Notes under the pieces: model-generated
Database searches by the model: none
What the model saw: only the letters and a program-made list of their open reading frames with translations
What the model was told of the DNA's origin: nothing
Shown here: positions 54,760 through 64,000 of the stretch, piece after piece
How positions within the stretch are numbered: position 1 is the stretch's first letter
Layout of the letters: each line of letters starts with the position of its first letter
From: Actinomycetota bacterium
GTDB taxonomy: Bacteria > Actinomycetota > Thermoleophilia > Miltoncostaeales > Miltoncostaeaceae
Direction: 5' to 3'
Assembly (NCBI GenBank): GCA_963169235.1
Contig: CAUJCX010000020.1
Location: forward strand, 186,001-250,000
DNA: 64,000 bases
Position numbers and translations under genes: made by a program

Positions 54760-56930
54760 GCCAGGGCCCGCGGGATGGCCGACTCGTGGGCGTCGCGGGC
54801 GTCGTCCAGCGACAGCGTCACCGTGTGGGCGCCCGCGGTGATCCCGACCTCTGCGCCGCCGACGGTGCCCAGCGGCGTCACCGGCACCAGCCCGGCCAGC
54901 TCCATCAGCGCCGGCAGGGCCGACGGCCGGCACGTGACCACGATGCGGCCACCGCCCTCGCCGAACATGTCCTCGTCGGCCCGCCGTCCGGGGGGCAGCG
55001 TCACGCGGCAGCCGCGGCCGCCGGCCAGCGCCGACTCGGTGAGCGCCGTCGCGATGCCGCCGGTGGAGACGTCGTGCGCCGAGGCCAGGAGGCCCGCCTC
55101 GGCGGCGCGGATGACCACGTCGATCACGGCCACCTCGGCGTCCAGGTCGGGTGGGGGAGGGCAGCCCTCCGCCCGGCCCAGGAACTCGGAGGCGTCGAGG
55201 CGGGCGGGGCCGTCACCCACCAGCACCACCAGGTCCGCGTCGTTCTGGAAGGAGATGCCGACCGCCCTTTCCGCATGGTCCAGCAACCCGACCATGCCCA
55301 CGACGGGCGTGGGGTAGATCGCGCGCGCCGGGCTTTCATTGTAGAGCGACACGTTGCCGCTGACGACCGGCACGGTGAGCGCCTCCAACGCCTCCGCCAA
55401 ACCCTCCACCGCCTCGGTCAGCCGCCAGCCCGTGGGGCCCTTCTCGGGGTTCGCGAAGTTGAGGCAGTCGGAGGCGGCGATGGGGCGGGCCCCGGTGCAC
55501 GCGATGTTGCGGGCCGCCTCCAGCACCGTGGCGCGTCCGCCGTTGCGGGGGTCCAGCTCGCAGTGCCGCGGCTGGCAGTCGGTGGTGATGGCGATGGCGG
55601 TGTCGCGCCCCGGCAGGCGCACGACGGCCGCGTCCCCCCCGGGGCGGACGATGGTGTTGGCGCCCACCAGGTGGTCGTACTGCTCGTACACCCAGCGGGC
55701 GCTGCCCACGTTGGGGTTGGCCAGCAACCCGCGCCAGGCGGCGGCCAGGTCGGCGGGCGGGGCGACGGACGCCAGGTCGAGCGGGGCGGGGATGGGCTGG
55801 GGCTCGCTGGCCACGCCGTACACCGGCGCGTCGTCGGTGAGCGCCGACGCCGGGATGTCGACCACCACGTCGCCGTGGTGGCGGGCGACGAAGTGACCCG
55901 TGTCGGTGATGGTGCCGATGACGGTCGCGTCCAGCTGCCAGCGGGTGCAGATCTCGACGACGCGGGCGACGTCGGCCGGAAGCACCTCGGCCAGCATGCG
56001 CTCCTGGCTCTCGGACACCAGGATCTCGGCGGCCGGCATGCCCTCCTCCCGCAGCGGCACGGCGTCGAGGTCGATGTCGAGCCCGCGGCCGCCCTTCGCG
56101 GCCATCTCGCTGGCGGCGCTCGTGAGCCCGGCGGCGCCGAGGTCCTGGAACGCCACGAACAGGTCGGCCGCGGCCAGCTCGAGGCAGCAGTCGAGGAGCT
56201 TGCGCTCGGTGAACGGGTCGCCCACCTGCACGGACGGGCGCTTGTCGGCGTCGCCGTCGCCCAGCTCGGCCGACGCGAGGATGCTGGCGCCGCCGATGCC
56301 GTCGCGGCCGGTGCGGTTGCCGATGAGCATCAGGGCGTTGCCCGGGGTCTGCGCCGACGCCGACAGCATGCCGTCGTGCGACACCACGCCCACGCACATG
56401 GCGTTCACCAGGCACGAGTCCTCGTAGCGGTCGTCGAACATCAGCTCGCCGCCCACGGTGGGGACGCCGATGCAGTTGCCGTACGTGCCGATGCCCTTCA
56501 CAGCGCGCGCGAACAGGTGGCGGCTGCGGGCGCTGGTGAGCGCGCCGAACCGCAGCGAGTCGAGCAGCGCGATGGGGCGGGCCCCCACCGCAAGGATGTC
56601 GCGGACGATGCCGCCGACGCCCGTCGCGGCGCCCTCGAACGGCTCGACGGCGGACGGATGGTTGTGGCTCTCCACCTTCAGCGCCACCGCCATGCCGTCG
56701 CCCACGTCCACCGCGCCGGCGTTCTCGCCCGGCCCCTGCAGCACCCGCGCGCCGGTGGTGGTGAAGCGCTTCAGCACGGGCTTGGAGTGCTTGTACGAGC
56801 AGTGCTCGCTCCACATCAGGCTGAACATCATCAGCTCGGCATCGGTGGGGGCGCGCCCGATCAGCCCGGGGATGAGGTCGTTCTCGTGGTCGGTGAGGCC
56901 GAGCCGGCGATGCAGCGGCACCTCGGTCAT
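54756..56930 (-). CDS. purL: FGAM synthase subunit II
   Basis: 724 residues, the small-type PurL that needs PurS and PurQ. Motifs: MWSEHCSYKHSK, VESHNHPSAVEPFEGAATGVGGI, GTYGNCIGVPTVGGE, FQDLGAAGLTSAASEM, AHDVSTGGIATALTESAL and DMFGEGGGRIVV. Converts FGAR to FGAM with ATP, using ammonia from PurQ. Overlaps purQ and purF by four bases each. Confidence 0.98.
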   Translation of the reverse strand: MTEVPLHRRLGLTDHENDLIPGLIGRAPTDAELMMFSLMWSEHCSYKHSKPVLKRFTTTGARVLQGPGENAGAVDVGDGMAVALKVESHNHPSAVEPFEGAATGVGGIVRDILAVGARPIALLDSLRFGALTSARSRHLFARAVKGIGTYGNCIGVPTVGGELMFDDRYEDSCLVNAMCVGVVSHDGMLSASAQTPGNALMLIGNRTGRDGIGGASILASAELGDGDADKRPSVQVGDPFTERKLLDCCLELAAADLFVAFQDLGAAGLTSAASEMAAKGGRGLDIDLDAVPLREEGMPAAEILVSESQERMLAEVLPADVARVVEICTRWQLDATVIGTITDTGHFVARHHGDVVVDIPASALTDDAPVYGVASEPQPIPAPLDLASVAPPADLAAAWRGLLANPNVGSARWVYEQYDHLVGANTIVRPGGDAAVVRLPGRDTAIAITTDCQPRHCELDPRNGGRATVLEAARNIACTGARPIAASDCLNFANPEKGPTGWRLTEAVEGLAEALEALTVPVVSGNVSLYNESPARAIYPTPVVGMVGLLDHAERAVGISFQNDADLVVLVGDGPARLDASEFLGRAEGCPPPPDLDAEVAVIDVVIRAAEAGLLASAHDVSTGGIATALTESALAGGRGCRVTLPPGRRADEDMFGEGGGRIVVTCRPSALPALMELAGLVPVTPLGTVGGAEVGITAGAHTVTLSLDDARDAHESAIPRALA

Positions 56931-57556
56931 GCGGCCACCAGCGCGCGGAACAGCGGCAGCCCGTCGGTGGAGCCCAGCAGGGCGTCGACGGCCTCCTCGG
57001 GGTGCGGCATCAGCCCGACGACGTTGCCACGAGCGTTCGCCACCCCCGCCACGGCGTCGGTGGAGCCCAGCGGGTTCTCCCCGTGGTAGCGGAACACGAC
57101 GCGGGTGGTGGCGGGGTCGCCCAGCCAGTTGCCGTCCTGGTTCTTCACCGGCACGCTGATGGTGGGCGCCAGGCCGCGCGTCAGGGCGGTGTCGCCGTCG
57201 GCCACGTCGAGGTGCACCTGGCGGCACACGAACGACAGCGTCGTGTTGGTGCGCAGCACGCCGGGCAGGAGGCCCGCCTCGCACAGCACCTGGAAGCCGT
57301 TGCAGATGCCCAGCACGCGCCCGCCGGCCTCGGCGAAGCGGCGCACGGCGCCCATGATGGGCGCGCGGCTGGCGATGGCGCCGGGCCGCAGGTGGTCGCC
57401 GTAGCTGAACCCCCCGGGCAGGATGACGCCGGTGGTGCCGGCGGGCAGCTCCGCGTCGTCCTGCCACGCGAACGTCGCGGTCCCCCCGGCGGCGTGCACC
57501 GCCTTGGCGGCCGAGTCGTGGTCGAGCGACCCGGGGAAGCGCACCACCGCGATCAC
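56927..57556 (-). CDS. purQ: FGAM synthase glutaminase subunit
   Basis: 209 residues from GTG 57556. Class I glutamine amidotransferase: ILPGGFSYGDHLR, the nucleophile elbow LGICNGFQVL, and the His-Glu pair in GLMPHPEEAVD. Delivers ammonia to PurL. Start overlaps the purS stop. Confidence 0.97.
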   Translation of the reverse strand: MIAVVRFPGSLDHDSAAKAVHAAGGTATFAWQDDAELPAGTTGVILPGGFSYGDHLRPGAIASRAPIMGAVRRFAEAGGRVLGICNGFQVLCEAGLLPGVLRTNTTLSFVCRQVHLDVADGDTALTRGLAPTISVPVKNQDGNWLGDPATTRVVFRYHGENPLGSTDAVAGVANARGNVVGLMPHPEEAVDALLGSTDGLPLFRALVAA

Positions 57557-57789
57557 GACGCCACCTCGATGGAGTAGTCCTCGATGAGGGGGTTGGCCAA
57601 CAGCGCCTCGCACATGCGGCGGGCCTGGCCCTCGGGGTCGTCGCCGGGCACGTCCAGCTCGATGCGCTTGCCGATGCGCAGGTTGTCGACGTGGCCGAAG
57701 CCCAGCCGGTCGAGCGAGATGGCGACGGCCTGGCCCTGGGGGTCGAGGACGCCCGCGCGGGGCATCACCGTGACGATCACTCGGGTCAT
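57553..57789 (-). CDS. purS: FGAM synthase subunit PurS
   Basis: 78 residues. Small structural subunit joining PurL and PurQ. Family pattern: VTVMPRAGVLDPQGQAV, LGFGHVDNLRIGKRIEL, MCEALLANPLIEDYSIEV. ATG 57789 overlaps the purC stop. Confidence 0.95.
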   Translation of the reverse strand: MTRVIVTVMPRAGVLDPQGQAVAISLDRLGFGHVDNLRIGKRIELDVPGDDPEGQARRMCEALLANPLIEDYSIEVAS

Positions 57790-58676
57790 TGTGCGGCCTC
57801 CTGGGCGCCGGCGTGCTGAAGGTACGTGTCGAAGCTCTGGGACGTGAGGCGCTCGTACGCCTCGACGTAGCGGCGGCGCGTGCCGTCGACCACGTCGCCC
57901 GGCAGCGTGGGGGCCGGGGGCGTGCGGTTCCAGCGGATGCCGTCCAGCCAGTCGCGCACGTACTGCTTGTCGAAGCTGGGCACCGGGCCGCCGGGCTTCC
58001 AGTGCAGCCCCGGCCACAGGCGCGAGCTGTCGGGGGTCAGCACCTCGTCCCCCAGCGTGATGGTCCCGTCGTCGTCGCGGCCGAACTCGAACTTGGTGTC
58101 GGCCAGGATGAGGCCCGCGCGGGCGCAGTCGCGCTCGGCGCGCCGGTAGAGCTCCAGCGTCAGGGCCTCGAGGTCGCGGGCCGCGTCGGCGCCGACGATC
58201 TCGGCGGCGCGGGCGCGCGTGATGTTCTCGTCGTGGCCGTCCGACGACTTGGTGGCGGGCGTGAAGATGGGCTCCGGCAGCCGCGCCGACTCGGTGAGTC
58301 CCGCGGGCAGCGCGTGGTCGGCCACCGTGCCCGTCTCGCGGTACTCGCGCCACGCCGATCCCGACAGGTACCCGCGGGCGACGCACTCCACCGGGAACAT
58401 CCGCAGCCGCTTCGCCACCATCAGGCGGCCGGCGTTCTGCGGCGTGCGCAGCGCGTCCGGCGCGGGCGCGTCCACCAGATGGCCCGGCACCACGTCGGCC
58501 AGCCGCGCGAACCAGTGCAGCGACAGCCCGGTGAGCACCCGGCCCTTGTCGGGCACCAGCGTCGGCATCACCACGTCGTACGCGCTGATGCGGTCGCTGG
58601 CCACCAGCGCCACCAGGCCCGGCCCGGCGTCGTAGATGTCGCGCACCTTCCCCTGGGCGATGGGCGCGAGCGTCAC
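57786..58676 (-). CDS. purC: SAICAR synthetase
   Basis: 296 residues from GTG 58676. Joins CAIR and aspartate with ATP. Motifs: GKVRDIYDAG (ATP loop), SDRISAYDVVMPTLVPDKG, ECVARGYLSGSAWREY, LADTKFEFG, DEVLTPDSSRLWP. Resembles the longer yeast/actinobacterial form. Overlaps purB and purS by four bases. Confidence 0.97.
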   Translation of the reverse strand: MTLAPIAQGKVRDIYDAGPGLVALVASDRISAYDVVMPTLVPDKGRVLTGLSLHWFARLADVVPGHLVDAPAPDALRTPQNAGRLMVAKRLRMFPVECVARGYLSGSAWREYRETGTVADHALPAGLTESARLPEPIFTPATKSSDGHDENITRARAAEIVGADAARDLEALTLELYRRAERDCARAGLILADTKFEFGRDDDGTITLGDEVLTPDSSRLWPGLHWKPGGPVPSFDKQYVRDWLDGIRWNRTPPAPTLPGDVVDGTRRRYVEAYERLTSQSFDTYLQHAGAQEAAQ

Positions 58677-59968
58677 AGCGCCCGCACCCGGTCCATCAGC
58701 GTGTCGATGTGGCGCAGGTACCACGACGGGTCGAACAGCGCGTCCAGCGCGGCCGCGTCGAGGTGGGCGGTCACCTCGGCGTCGGCGCCCAAGAGCTCGC
58801 GCAGCGGCGTGCCGGTCTCCCACGTGCGCATGGCGTTGCGCTGCACCAGCACGTACGCGTCCTCGCGGGTGAGCCCCGCCTCCACCAGGCCCAGCAGCAC
58901 CCGCTGCGAGAACACCAGGCCGCCCGACGACGCCAGCACGTCGGCCAGGCGCTCGTCGTTGACCACCAGCCCCGTCACCAGGCGCGTGGCGGTGGCCTGC
59001 ATGTAGTCGAGCGCCAGGAACGCGTCGGGCAGGATCACGCGCTCCACCGACGAGTGGGAGATGTCGCGCTCGTGCCACAGCGCCACGTCCTCGAGCGCCG
59101 GGATGGCGTAGCCGCGCACCAGGCGGGCCATGCCGGTGAGGCGTTCCCCGGTGATGGGGTTGCGCTTGTGGGGCATCGCCGAGCTGCCCTTCTGGCCCTT
59201 GGTGAACGCCTCCTCGGCCTCCCGCACCTCGGTGCGCTGCAGGTGCCGCAGCTCGGTGGCCAGGCGCTCGATGCCGGCGGCCGCGACGGCCATGGTGGCG
59301 ACCAGGTCGGCGTGGCGGTCGCGGGCCACCACCTGGGTGGAGATGGGCTCCACGCGCAGGCCCAGCTCGTCGAGCACCTCGGCCTCGAGGTCGGGGTCGA
59401 GGGTGGCGTACGTGCCGACGGCGCCGGACAGGCAGCCCACGGACGCCTGCTCCACCGCGCGACGCAGCCGCTCCTCGTTGCGATGCGATTCCTGGGCGAA
59501 CCCGCCCATGCGCAGGCCGAAGCTGGTGGGCTCGGCGTGGACCCCGTGCGTGCGCCCCACCGACACGGTGTGGGCGTGGCGCAGCGCCAGGTCCTTGAGG
59601 GCCGCGGTGAGCGCGTGCTGGCCCTCCAGCAGCAGCCGGCCCGCCCGGGCGATGGCCAGGCCGAGGCCGGTGTCGAGCACGTCCGACGAGGTCATGCCGT
59701 AGTGCACCCACCGCGACGCGGGGCCGATGTGCTCGGCGACGTCGGTGAGGAACGCCACCACGTCGTGGTTGGTGGTCTTCTCGATCTCCAGCGTGCGCTC
59801 GAGCGTGAAGCCCGCCCGCTCCTCGATCTGGGCCAGGTCGGCGTCGGGCACCACGCCGCGGCGGTTCCACGCGCGGCAGACGGCCAACTCGACCTCGAGC
59901 CAGCGGCCGAGCTTGGCCTCCTCCGACCACAGGGCGTCCATCTGGGGACGCGAGTACCGGGCGATCAC
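58673..59968 (-). CDS. purB: Adenylosuccinate lyase
   Basis: 431 residues from GTG 59968. Cleaves SAICAR and adenylosuccinate to release fumarate. Motifs: IEKTTNHDVVAF, YGMTSSDVLDTG, VGRTHGVHAEPTSFG with a catalytic His, and the flexible loop KGQKGSSAMPHKRNPI with the catalytic Ser. Overlaps purD by four bases. Confidence 0.97.
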   Translation of the reverse strand: MIARYSRPQMDALWSEEAKLGRWLEVELAVCRAWNRRGVVPDADLAQIEERAGFTLERTLEIEKTTNHDVVAFLTDVAEHIGPASRWVHYGMTSSDVLDTGLGLAIARAGRLLLEGQHALTAALKDLALRHAHTVSVGRTHGVHAEPTSFGLRMGGFAQESHRNEERLRRAVEQASVGCLSGAVGTYATLDPDLEAEVLDELGLRVEPISTQVVARDRHADLVATMAVAAAGIERLATELRHLQRTEVREAEEAFTKGQKGSSAMPHKRNPITGERLTGMARLVRGYAIPALEDVALWHERDISHSSVERVILPDAFLALDYMQATATRLVTGLVVNDERLADVLASSGGLVFSQRVLLGLVEAGLTREDAYVLVQRNAMRTWETGTPLRELLGADAEVTAHLDAAALDALFDPSWYLRHIDTLMDRVRAL

Positions 59969-61236
59969 GTGTCGAGCCCCTCCGCGATGTCGTTGCGCTG
60001 GTGTCGTCCGTCGAACCGGATGTGGGCCGCCGCGGCGTACGCCCGCGCGCGAGCGTCCGCGATGGACGTGCCGAGCGCCGAGACGGCCAGCACGCGTCCC
60101 CCGGACGTCACGATGCGATCGCCGTCGGCGGCCGTGCCCGCGTGGTACACGTCGGCGCCGTCGGCGGCGGCCTCGTCGAGCCCCGTGATCTCGTCGCCGG
60201 AGCGCGGCGAGGCCGGGTAGCCGTGGGCCGCCAGCACCACGGCGACGGCGGCCCCGTCGTTCACGTCCACCGGGCCGTCCGCCAGCGTGCCGTCGGCGGC
60301 GGCCCCCAGCAGGGCCACGGCGTCGCCGGTGAGGCGGGGCAGGAGCACCTGGGTCTCGGGATCGCCGAACCGCACGTTGAACTCGATGACGCGGGCGCCG
60401 GCGGGCGTCATCATCAGCCCGGCGTACAGCGCCCCCCGGAAGTCGATGCCGCGGCGCGCCAGCTCGGCCAGCATGGGCCGGTGGATCGCGTCGACGAGGT
60501 CGTCGGCGACGTCGTCGGGGATGTCGGGTACGGGCGACACCGAGCCCATGCCGCCGGTGTTGGGGCCCGTGTTGCCGTCGCCGATGGGCTTGTAGTCGCG
60601 CGCGGCGGGCAGCCGGGCGACGGTCTGGCCGCTGCAGATGGCGATCAGCGACACCTCGCGGCCCGTGAGGCCCTCCTCCACCACCACCACGGCGCCGGCG
60701 TCGCCGAACGCGCGGTCGTCGAGGCACGCGGCCAGCGCGTCCCGGGCCTCGTCGCGCGTCTGCGCCACCACGACGCCCTTGCCGGCCGCGAGGCCGTCGG
60801 CCTTCACCGCGACGGGCAGGCCGAAGTGGTCGACGGCGGCCAGGCCCTCGGCGACGGTGGTCACCACGCGGGATGCGGCGGTGGGCACGCCCGCGGCCGC
60901 CATCACCTCCTTGGCGAACGCCTTGCTGCCCTCCAGGCGGGCGCCGGCCGCACCGGGGCCGAACACGCGGAAGCCCTCGTCGCGCAGCGCGTCCGCCACG
61001 CCCGCGACCAGCGGGGCTTCGGGCCCCACCACCACCAGGTCGGCCGCGACGTCGCGGGCCAGGGCGACGACGGCGGCGGGGTCACCGGCGTCGATCGCCA
61101 CGGTGCGGGCGTCGCGCGCGATGCCGGCGTTGCCCGGCGCGACCACGATGTGCGGGTGGGATGCCGAGCGGGCGAGGGCACGCACGAGCGCGTGCTCTCG
61201 TCCGCCGCCTCCGAGCACGAGAACGGTGTCAGCCAC
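59965..61236 (-). CDS. purD: Phosphoribosylamine-glycine ligase
   Basis: 423 residues from GTG 61236, preferred over an ATG at 61254 because the family begins right before LVLGGGGREHAL. ATP-grasp enzyme joining phosphoribosylamine and glycine. Motifs: VVAPGNAGIA, VVVGPEAPLVAG, SKAFAKEVM, PVAVKADGLAAGKGV, DYKPIGDGNTGPNTGGMGS, EFNVRFGDPETQ. First gene of the ten-gene purine operon; an 86-bp gap separates it from a divergent small membrane protein gene. Confidence 0.96.
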   Translation of the reverse strand: MADTVLVLGGGGREHALVRALARSASHPHIVVAPGNAGIARDARTVAIDAGDPAAVVALARDVAADLVVVGPEAPLVAGVADALRDEGFRVFGPGAAGARLEGSKAFAKEVMAAAGVPTAASRVVTTVAEGLAAVDHFGLPVAVKADGLAAGKGVVVAQTRDEARDALAACLDDRAFGDAGAVVVVEEGLTGREVSLIAICSGQTVARLPAARDYKPIGDGNTGPNTGGMGSVSPVPDIPDDVADDLVDAIHRPMLAELARRGIDFRGALYAGLMMTPAGARVIEFNVRFGDPETQVLLPRLTGDAVALLGAAADGTLADGPVDVNDGAAVAVVLAAHGYPASPRSGDEITGLDEAAADGADVYHAGTAADGDRIVTSGGRVLAVSALGTSIADARARAYAAAAHIRFDGRHQRNDIAEGLDT

Positions 61237-61322
61237 GGCCTGACTCTGCCACATGCGGGGGGCCCAGGGCCGGGCCCGTTCGGCCCATTGTCGCGCGGGT
61301 CGCGGGGCCTTACCATCGGGGC

Positions 61323-61667
61323 ATGCGCCGCCCGCCCCCGCAGTCACCCGCCGATCGCGAGGCGCTGCGTGCGCTGATCGTCGACGCGCTCGACGACCTG
61401 GCCGCCGGACCCGACTCGCGTCGCAGCGCCGAGGACCTCATGCGGGCGCTCGACGCGTACATCGAGTCGGCCCCCGTGCCGGCGCCCGTCGTGGTGGCGC
61501 CCGAACTCGCCGGCGACGTGCGCCCGGCCATGGTGCTGTGGGGCGTGCTGGCGTGCGGCATCGTCGCGACGCTGGTGGCGGCCGTGCTGCTGCCCGGTGG
61601 CGCGTGGGCGGGCATCGCGGTGCTGGCCATCTGGGTCGCGGTCATCGTGGTGCTGGCCAGCACGTAG
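61323..61667 (+). CDS. Small membrane protein with two C-terminal helices
   Basis: 114 residues from ATG 61323. A charged helical N-terminal half (ADREALRALIVDALDDLAAG...AEDLMRALDAYI) is followed by two hydrophobic helices (PAMVLWGVLACGIVATLVAAVLL and AGIAVLAIWVAVIVVLAST) with a short turn between them. No family recognised. Divergent from purD. The 277-bp gap that follows, up to purA, holds short unconvincing frames and no feature I can support. Confidence 0.55.
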   Translation: MRRPPPQSPADREALRALIVDALDDLAAGPDSRRSAEDLMRALDAYIESAPVPAPVVVAPELAGDVRPAMVLWGVLACGIVATLVAAVLLPGGAWAGIAVLAIWVAVIVVLAST

Positions 61668-61944
61668 CCCGGTCGGGGTGTCCACCTTCCGGGGGTGACG
61701 GCGCGGCCGACCTCCCGGCGCCAGGCTGCCTTCAGACCCGGCCGCCCCTGGGCGGCATCGCGTGCCACCAGCCGCATGACGGAGCGCGGCGGCGGCCCAT
61801 CGAGACGCGCCCGCGGACGCGGCCTCGGCCGCCGAAGTGAATCTGCGAAAGGCTCACGTGCGCCACAGTAGCGCCAACCGGCCGCGCGCGTACCCCTCGT
61901 GCCCGTGACACGGCGACACACATGGCGGCCCGGCGGGTGGGGCG

Positions 61945-63231
<1,287 letters not shown>

Positions 63232-63237
63232 GTGTCC

Positions 63238-64000
63238 CTACTGCTCTCTCTGGATGTTGTTTCCGAACTTGGCGTACTTGCTCATGAACGTCAGGCGCGC
63301 GCGACCCGTCGGACCGTTGCGGTTCTTGGCCAGGTTGACCTCGGCGATGCCCTTCTCGTCGGGCGCGCAGTCCGGGTTGTAGTACTCCTCGCGGTAAATC
63401 ATCATCACCATGTCCGCGTCCTGCTCGATGGCGCCCGACTCACGCAGGTCGGACAGCATCGGCCGCTTGTCCGGCCGCGCGTCCGGTGACCGGTTCAGCT
63501 GCGACAGCACGATGACCGGCACCTCGAGGTCGCGCCCCAGCATCTTGAGGCCACGGGAGATGCTCGACAGCTCCTGCACGCGGTTCTCGTCGCGCCGGCC
63601 GGTGCGCGACTCCATCAGCTGGATGTAGTCCACCACGATCAGCCCCAGGCCCTCGCGGCTCTTGAGGCGGCGCGCCTTGGTGCGCATCTCACCGATGGTC
63701 ATGCCCTCCGAGTCGTCCACGTACAGCTTGCACTTCGACAGGCTGTCCGCGGTCCGGGTGACCCGGGGCCAGTCCTCCGGGGCCAGGTTGCCGCTGCGCA
63801 GGCGCGACACGTCCATCATGGCCGCCGACGCCAGCACGCGCTGCAGCACCTCGTCGTTGCTCATCTCGAGGCTGAACACGGCCACCGTGTCGTGCTCGTT
63901 CAGCGCGACGTGCTCGGCGATGCCCAGCGCGAGCGCGGTCTTGCCCATGCTCGGGCGGGCCGCGATGACCACCAGGTTGCCGGGGCGCAGTCCTCCCGTG
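63238..64000 (-). CDS. dnaB: Replicative DNA helicase DnaB (C-terminal part)
   Basis: The 5' end lies beyond the window; about 254 C-terminal residues remain. RecA-like helicase core: GGLRPGNLVVIAARPSMGKTALALG (Walker A), VFSLEMSNDEVLQR, GLIVVDYIQLM (Walker B), PVIVLSQLNRSPDAR, LRESGAIEQDADMVMMIYREEYYNP, and VNLAKNRNGPTGRARLTF near the end. It unwinds DNA at the replication fork. No intein is visible in the part shown. Confidence 0.96.
   Translation of the reverse strand, partial: TGGLRPGNLVVIAARPSMGKTALALGIAEHVALNEHDTVAVFSLEMSNDEVLQRVLASAAMMDVSRLRSGNLAPEDWPRVTRTADSLSKCKLYVDDSEGMTIGEMRTKARRLKSREGLGLIVVDYIQLMESRTGRRDENRVQELSSISRGLKMLGRDLEVPVIVLSQLNRSPDARPDKRPMLSDLRESGAIEQDADMVMMIYREEYYNPDCAPDEKGIAEVNLAKNRNGPTGRARLTFMSKYAKFGNNIQREQ

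Noticed and set aside
61732-61923. Short minus-strand frame in the gap between the small membrane protein gene and purA.
   Set aside because: No ribosome site, arginine-rich random-looking product, and overlapping frames of similar quality exist in the same place.

Overview
The window is very GC-rich DNA, about three-quarters G+C by eye, and almost every third codon position is G or C. Genes are tightly packed, and start and stop codons often overlap as ATGA or GTGA. Several features point to a high-GC actinobacterium, most likely the class Thermoleophilia (Solirubrobacterales-like). These are a three-subunit PurS/PurQ/PurL enzyme, Mrp-type antiporter genes, several secreted beta-propeller-like lipoproteins, an ECF sigma factor paired with a one-helix membrane protein, and an archaeal-looking NurA/HerA/SbcD/SbcC repair operon. 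This placement is inference from gene content, because no rRNA lies in the window.

Layout. 1-2.2 kb: a GT87-type glycosyltransferase (cut by the window edge), a propeller lipoprotein and a small protein. 2.3-4.4 kb: a radical SAM/SPASM enzyme and an unknown protein. 4.4-8.6 kb: a TetR repressor divergent from a nitroreductase / crotonase / acyl-CoA ligase cassette, with a perfect palindromic operator between them. 8.6-9.7 kb: gene debris, including a beheaded TetR tail, around a secreted protein gene. 9.7-15.3 kb: an ECF sigma locus with a membrane-anchored propeller protein, two lipoproteins and a second copy of the secreted protein, plus ArsC-like and TfoX-like genes. 15.4-21.1 kb: an Mrp sodium/proton antiporter operon with a fused A-B subunit. 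21.4-25.3 kb: a small ORF, ilvD and pgi.

25.4-29.7 kb: a secreted subtilisin-like protease with a tryptophan-rich tail. Its leader contains a convincing class I cyclic di-GMP (GEMM) riboswitch, and the gene immediately upstream encodes a GGDEF-EAL cyclic di-GMP enzyme. A second cyclic di-GMP enzyme (HD-GYP) lies at 42.6-44.0 kb. 30 kb: tRNA-Met, tRNA-Thr and tRNA-Tyr. 30.4-33.2 kb: an aldo/keto reductase whose 3' end is duplicated as a 38-bp direct repeat around a single foreign-looking gene of the Schlafen/AlbA_2 plus GHKL-ATPase regulator type, a probable one-gene integrated cassette. 33.3-35.9 kb: an MFS transporter and a CoA-disulfide-reductase-like flavoprotein. 35.9-42.6 kb: the nurA-herA-sbcD-sbcC DNA-end-processing operon. 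44.2-46.3 kb: a secreted protein and two DsbA-like proteins. 46.3-50.1 kb: a coupled trypsin-like protease, histidine kinase and response regulator.

50.2-61.2 kb is a ten-gene, almost gap-free purine operon (purD-B-C-S-Q-L-F-M-N-H), followed by a small membrane protein gene, purA and the end of dnaB. Together these give nearly the whole route from phosphoribosylamine to IMP and the first step to AMP. The regions most worth following are the cyclic di-GMP riboswitch/protease unit, the one-gene cassette at 31.3-33.2 kb, the ECF sigma/propeller locus with a consensus ECF promoter, and the archaeal-style resection operon.
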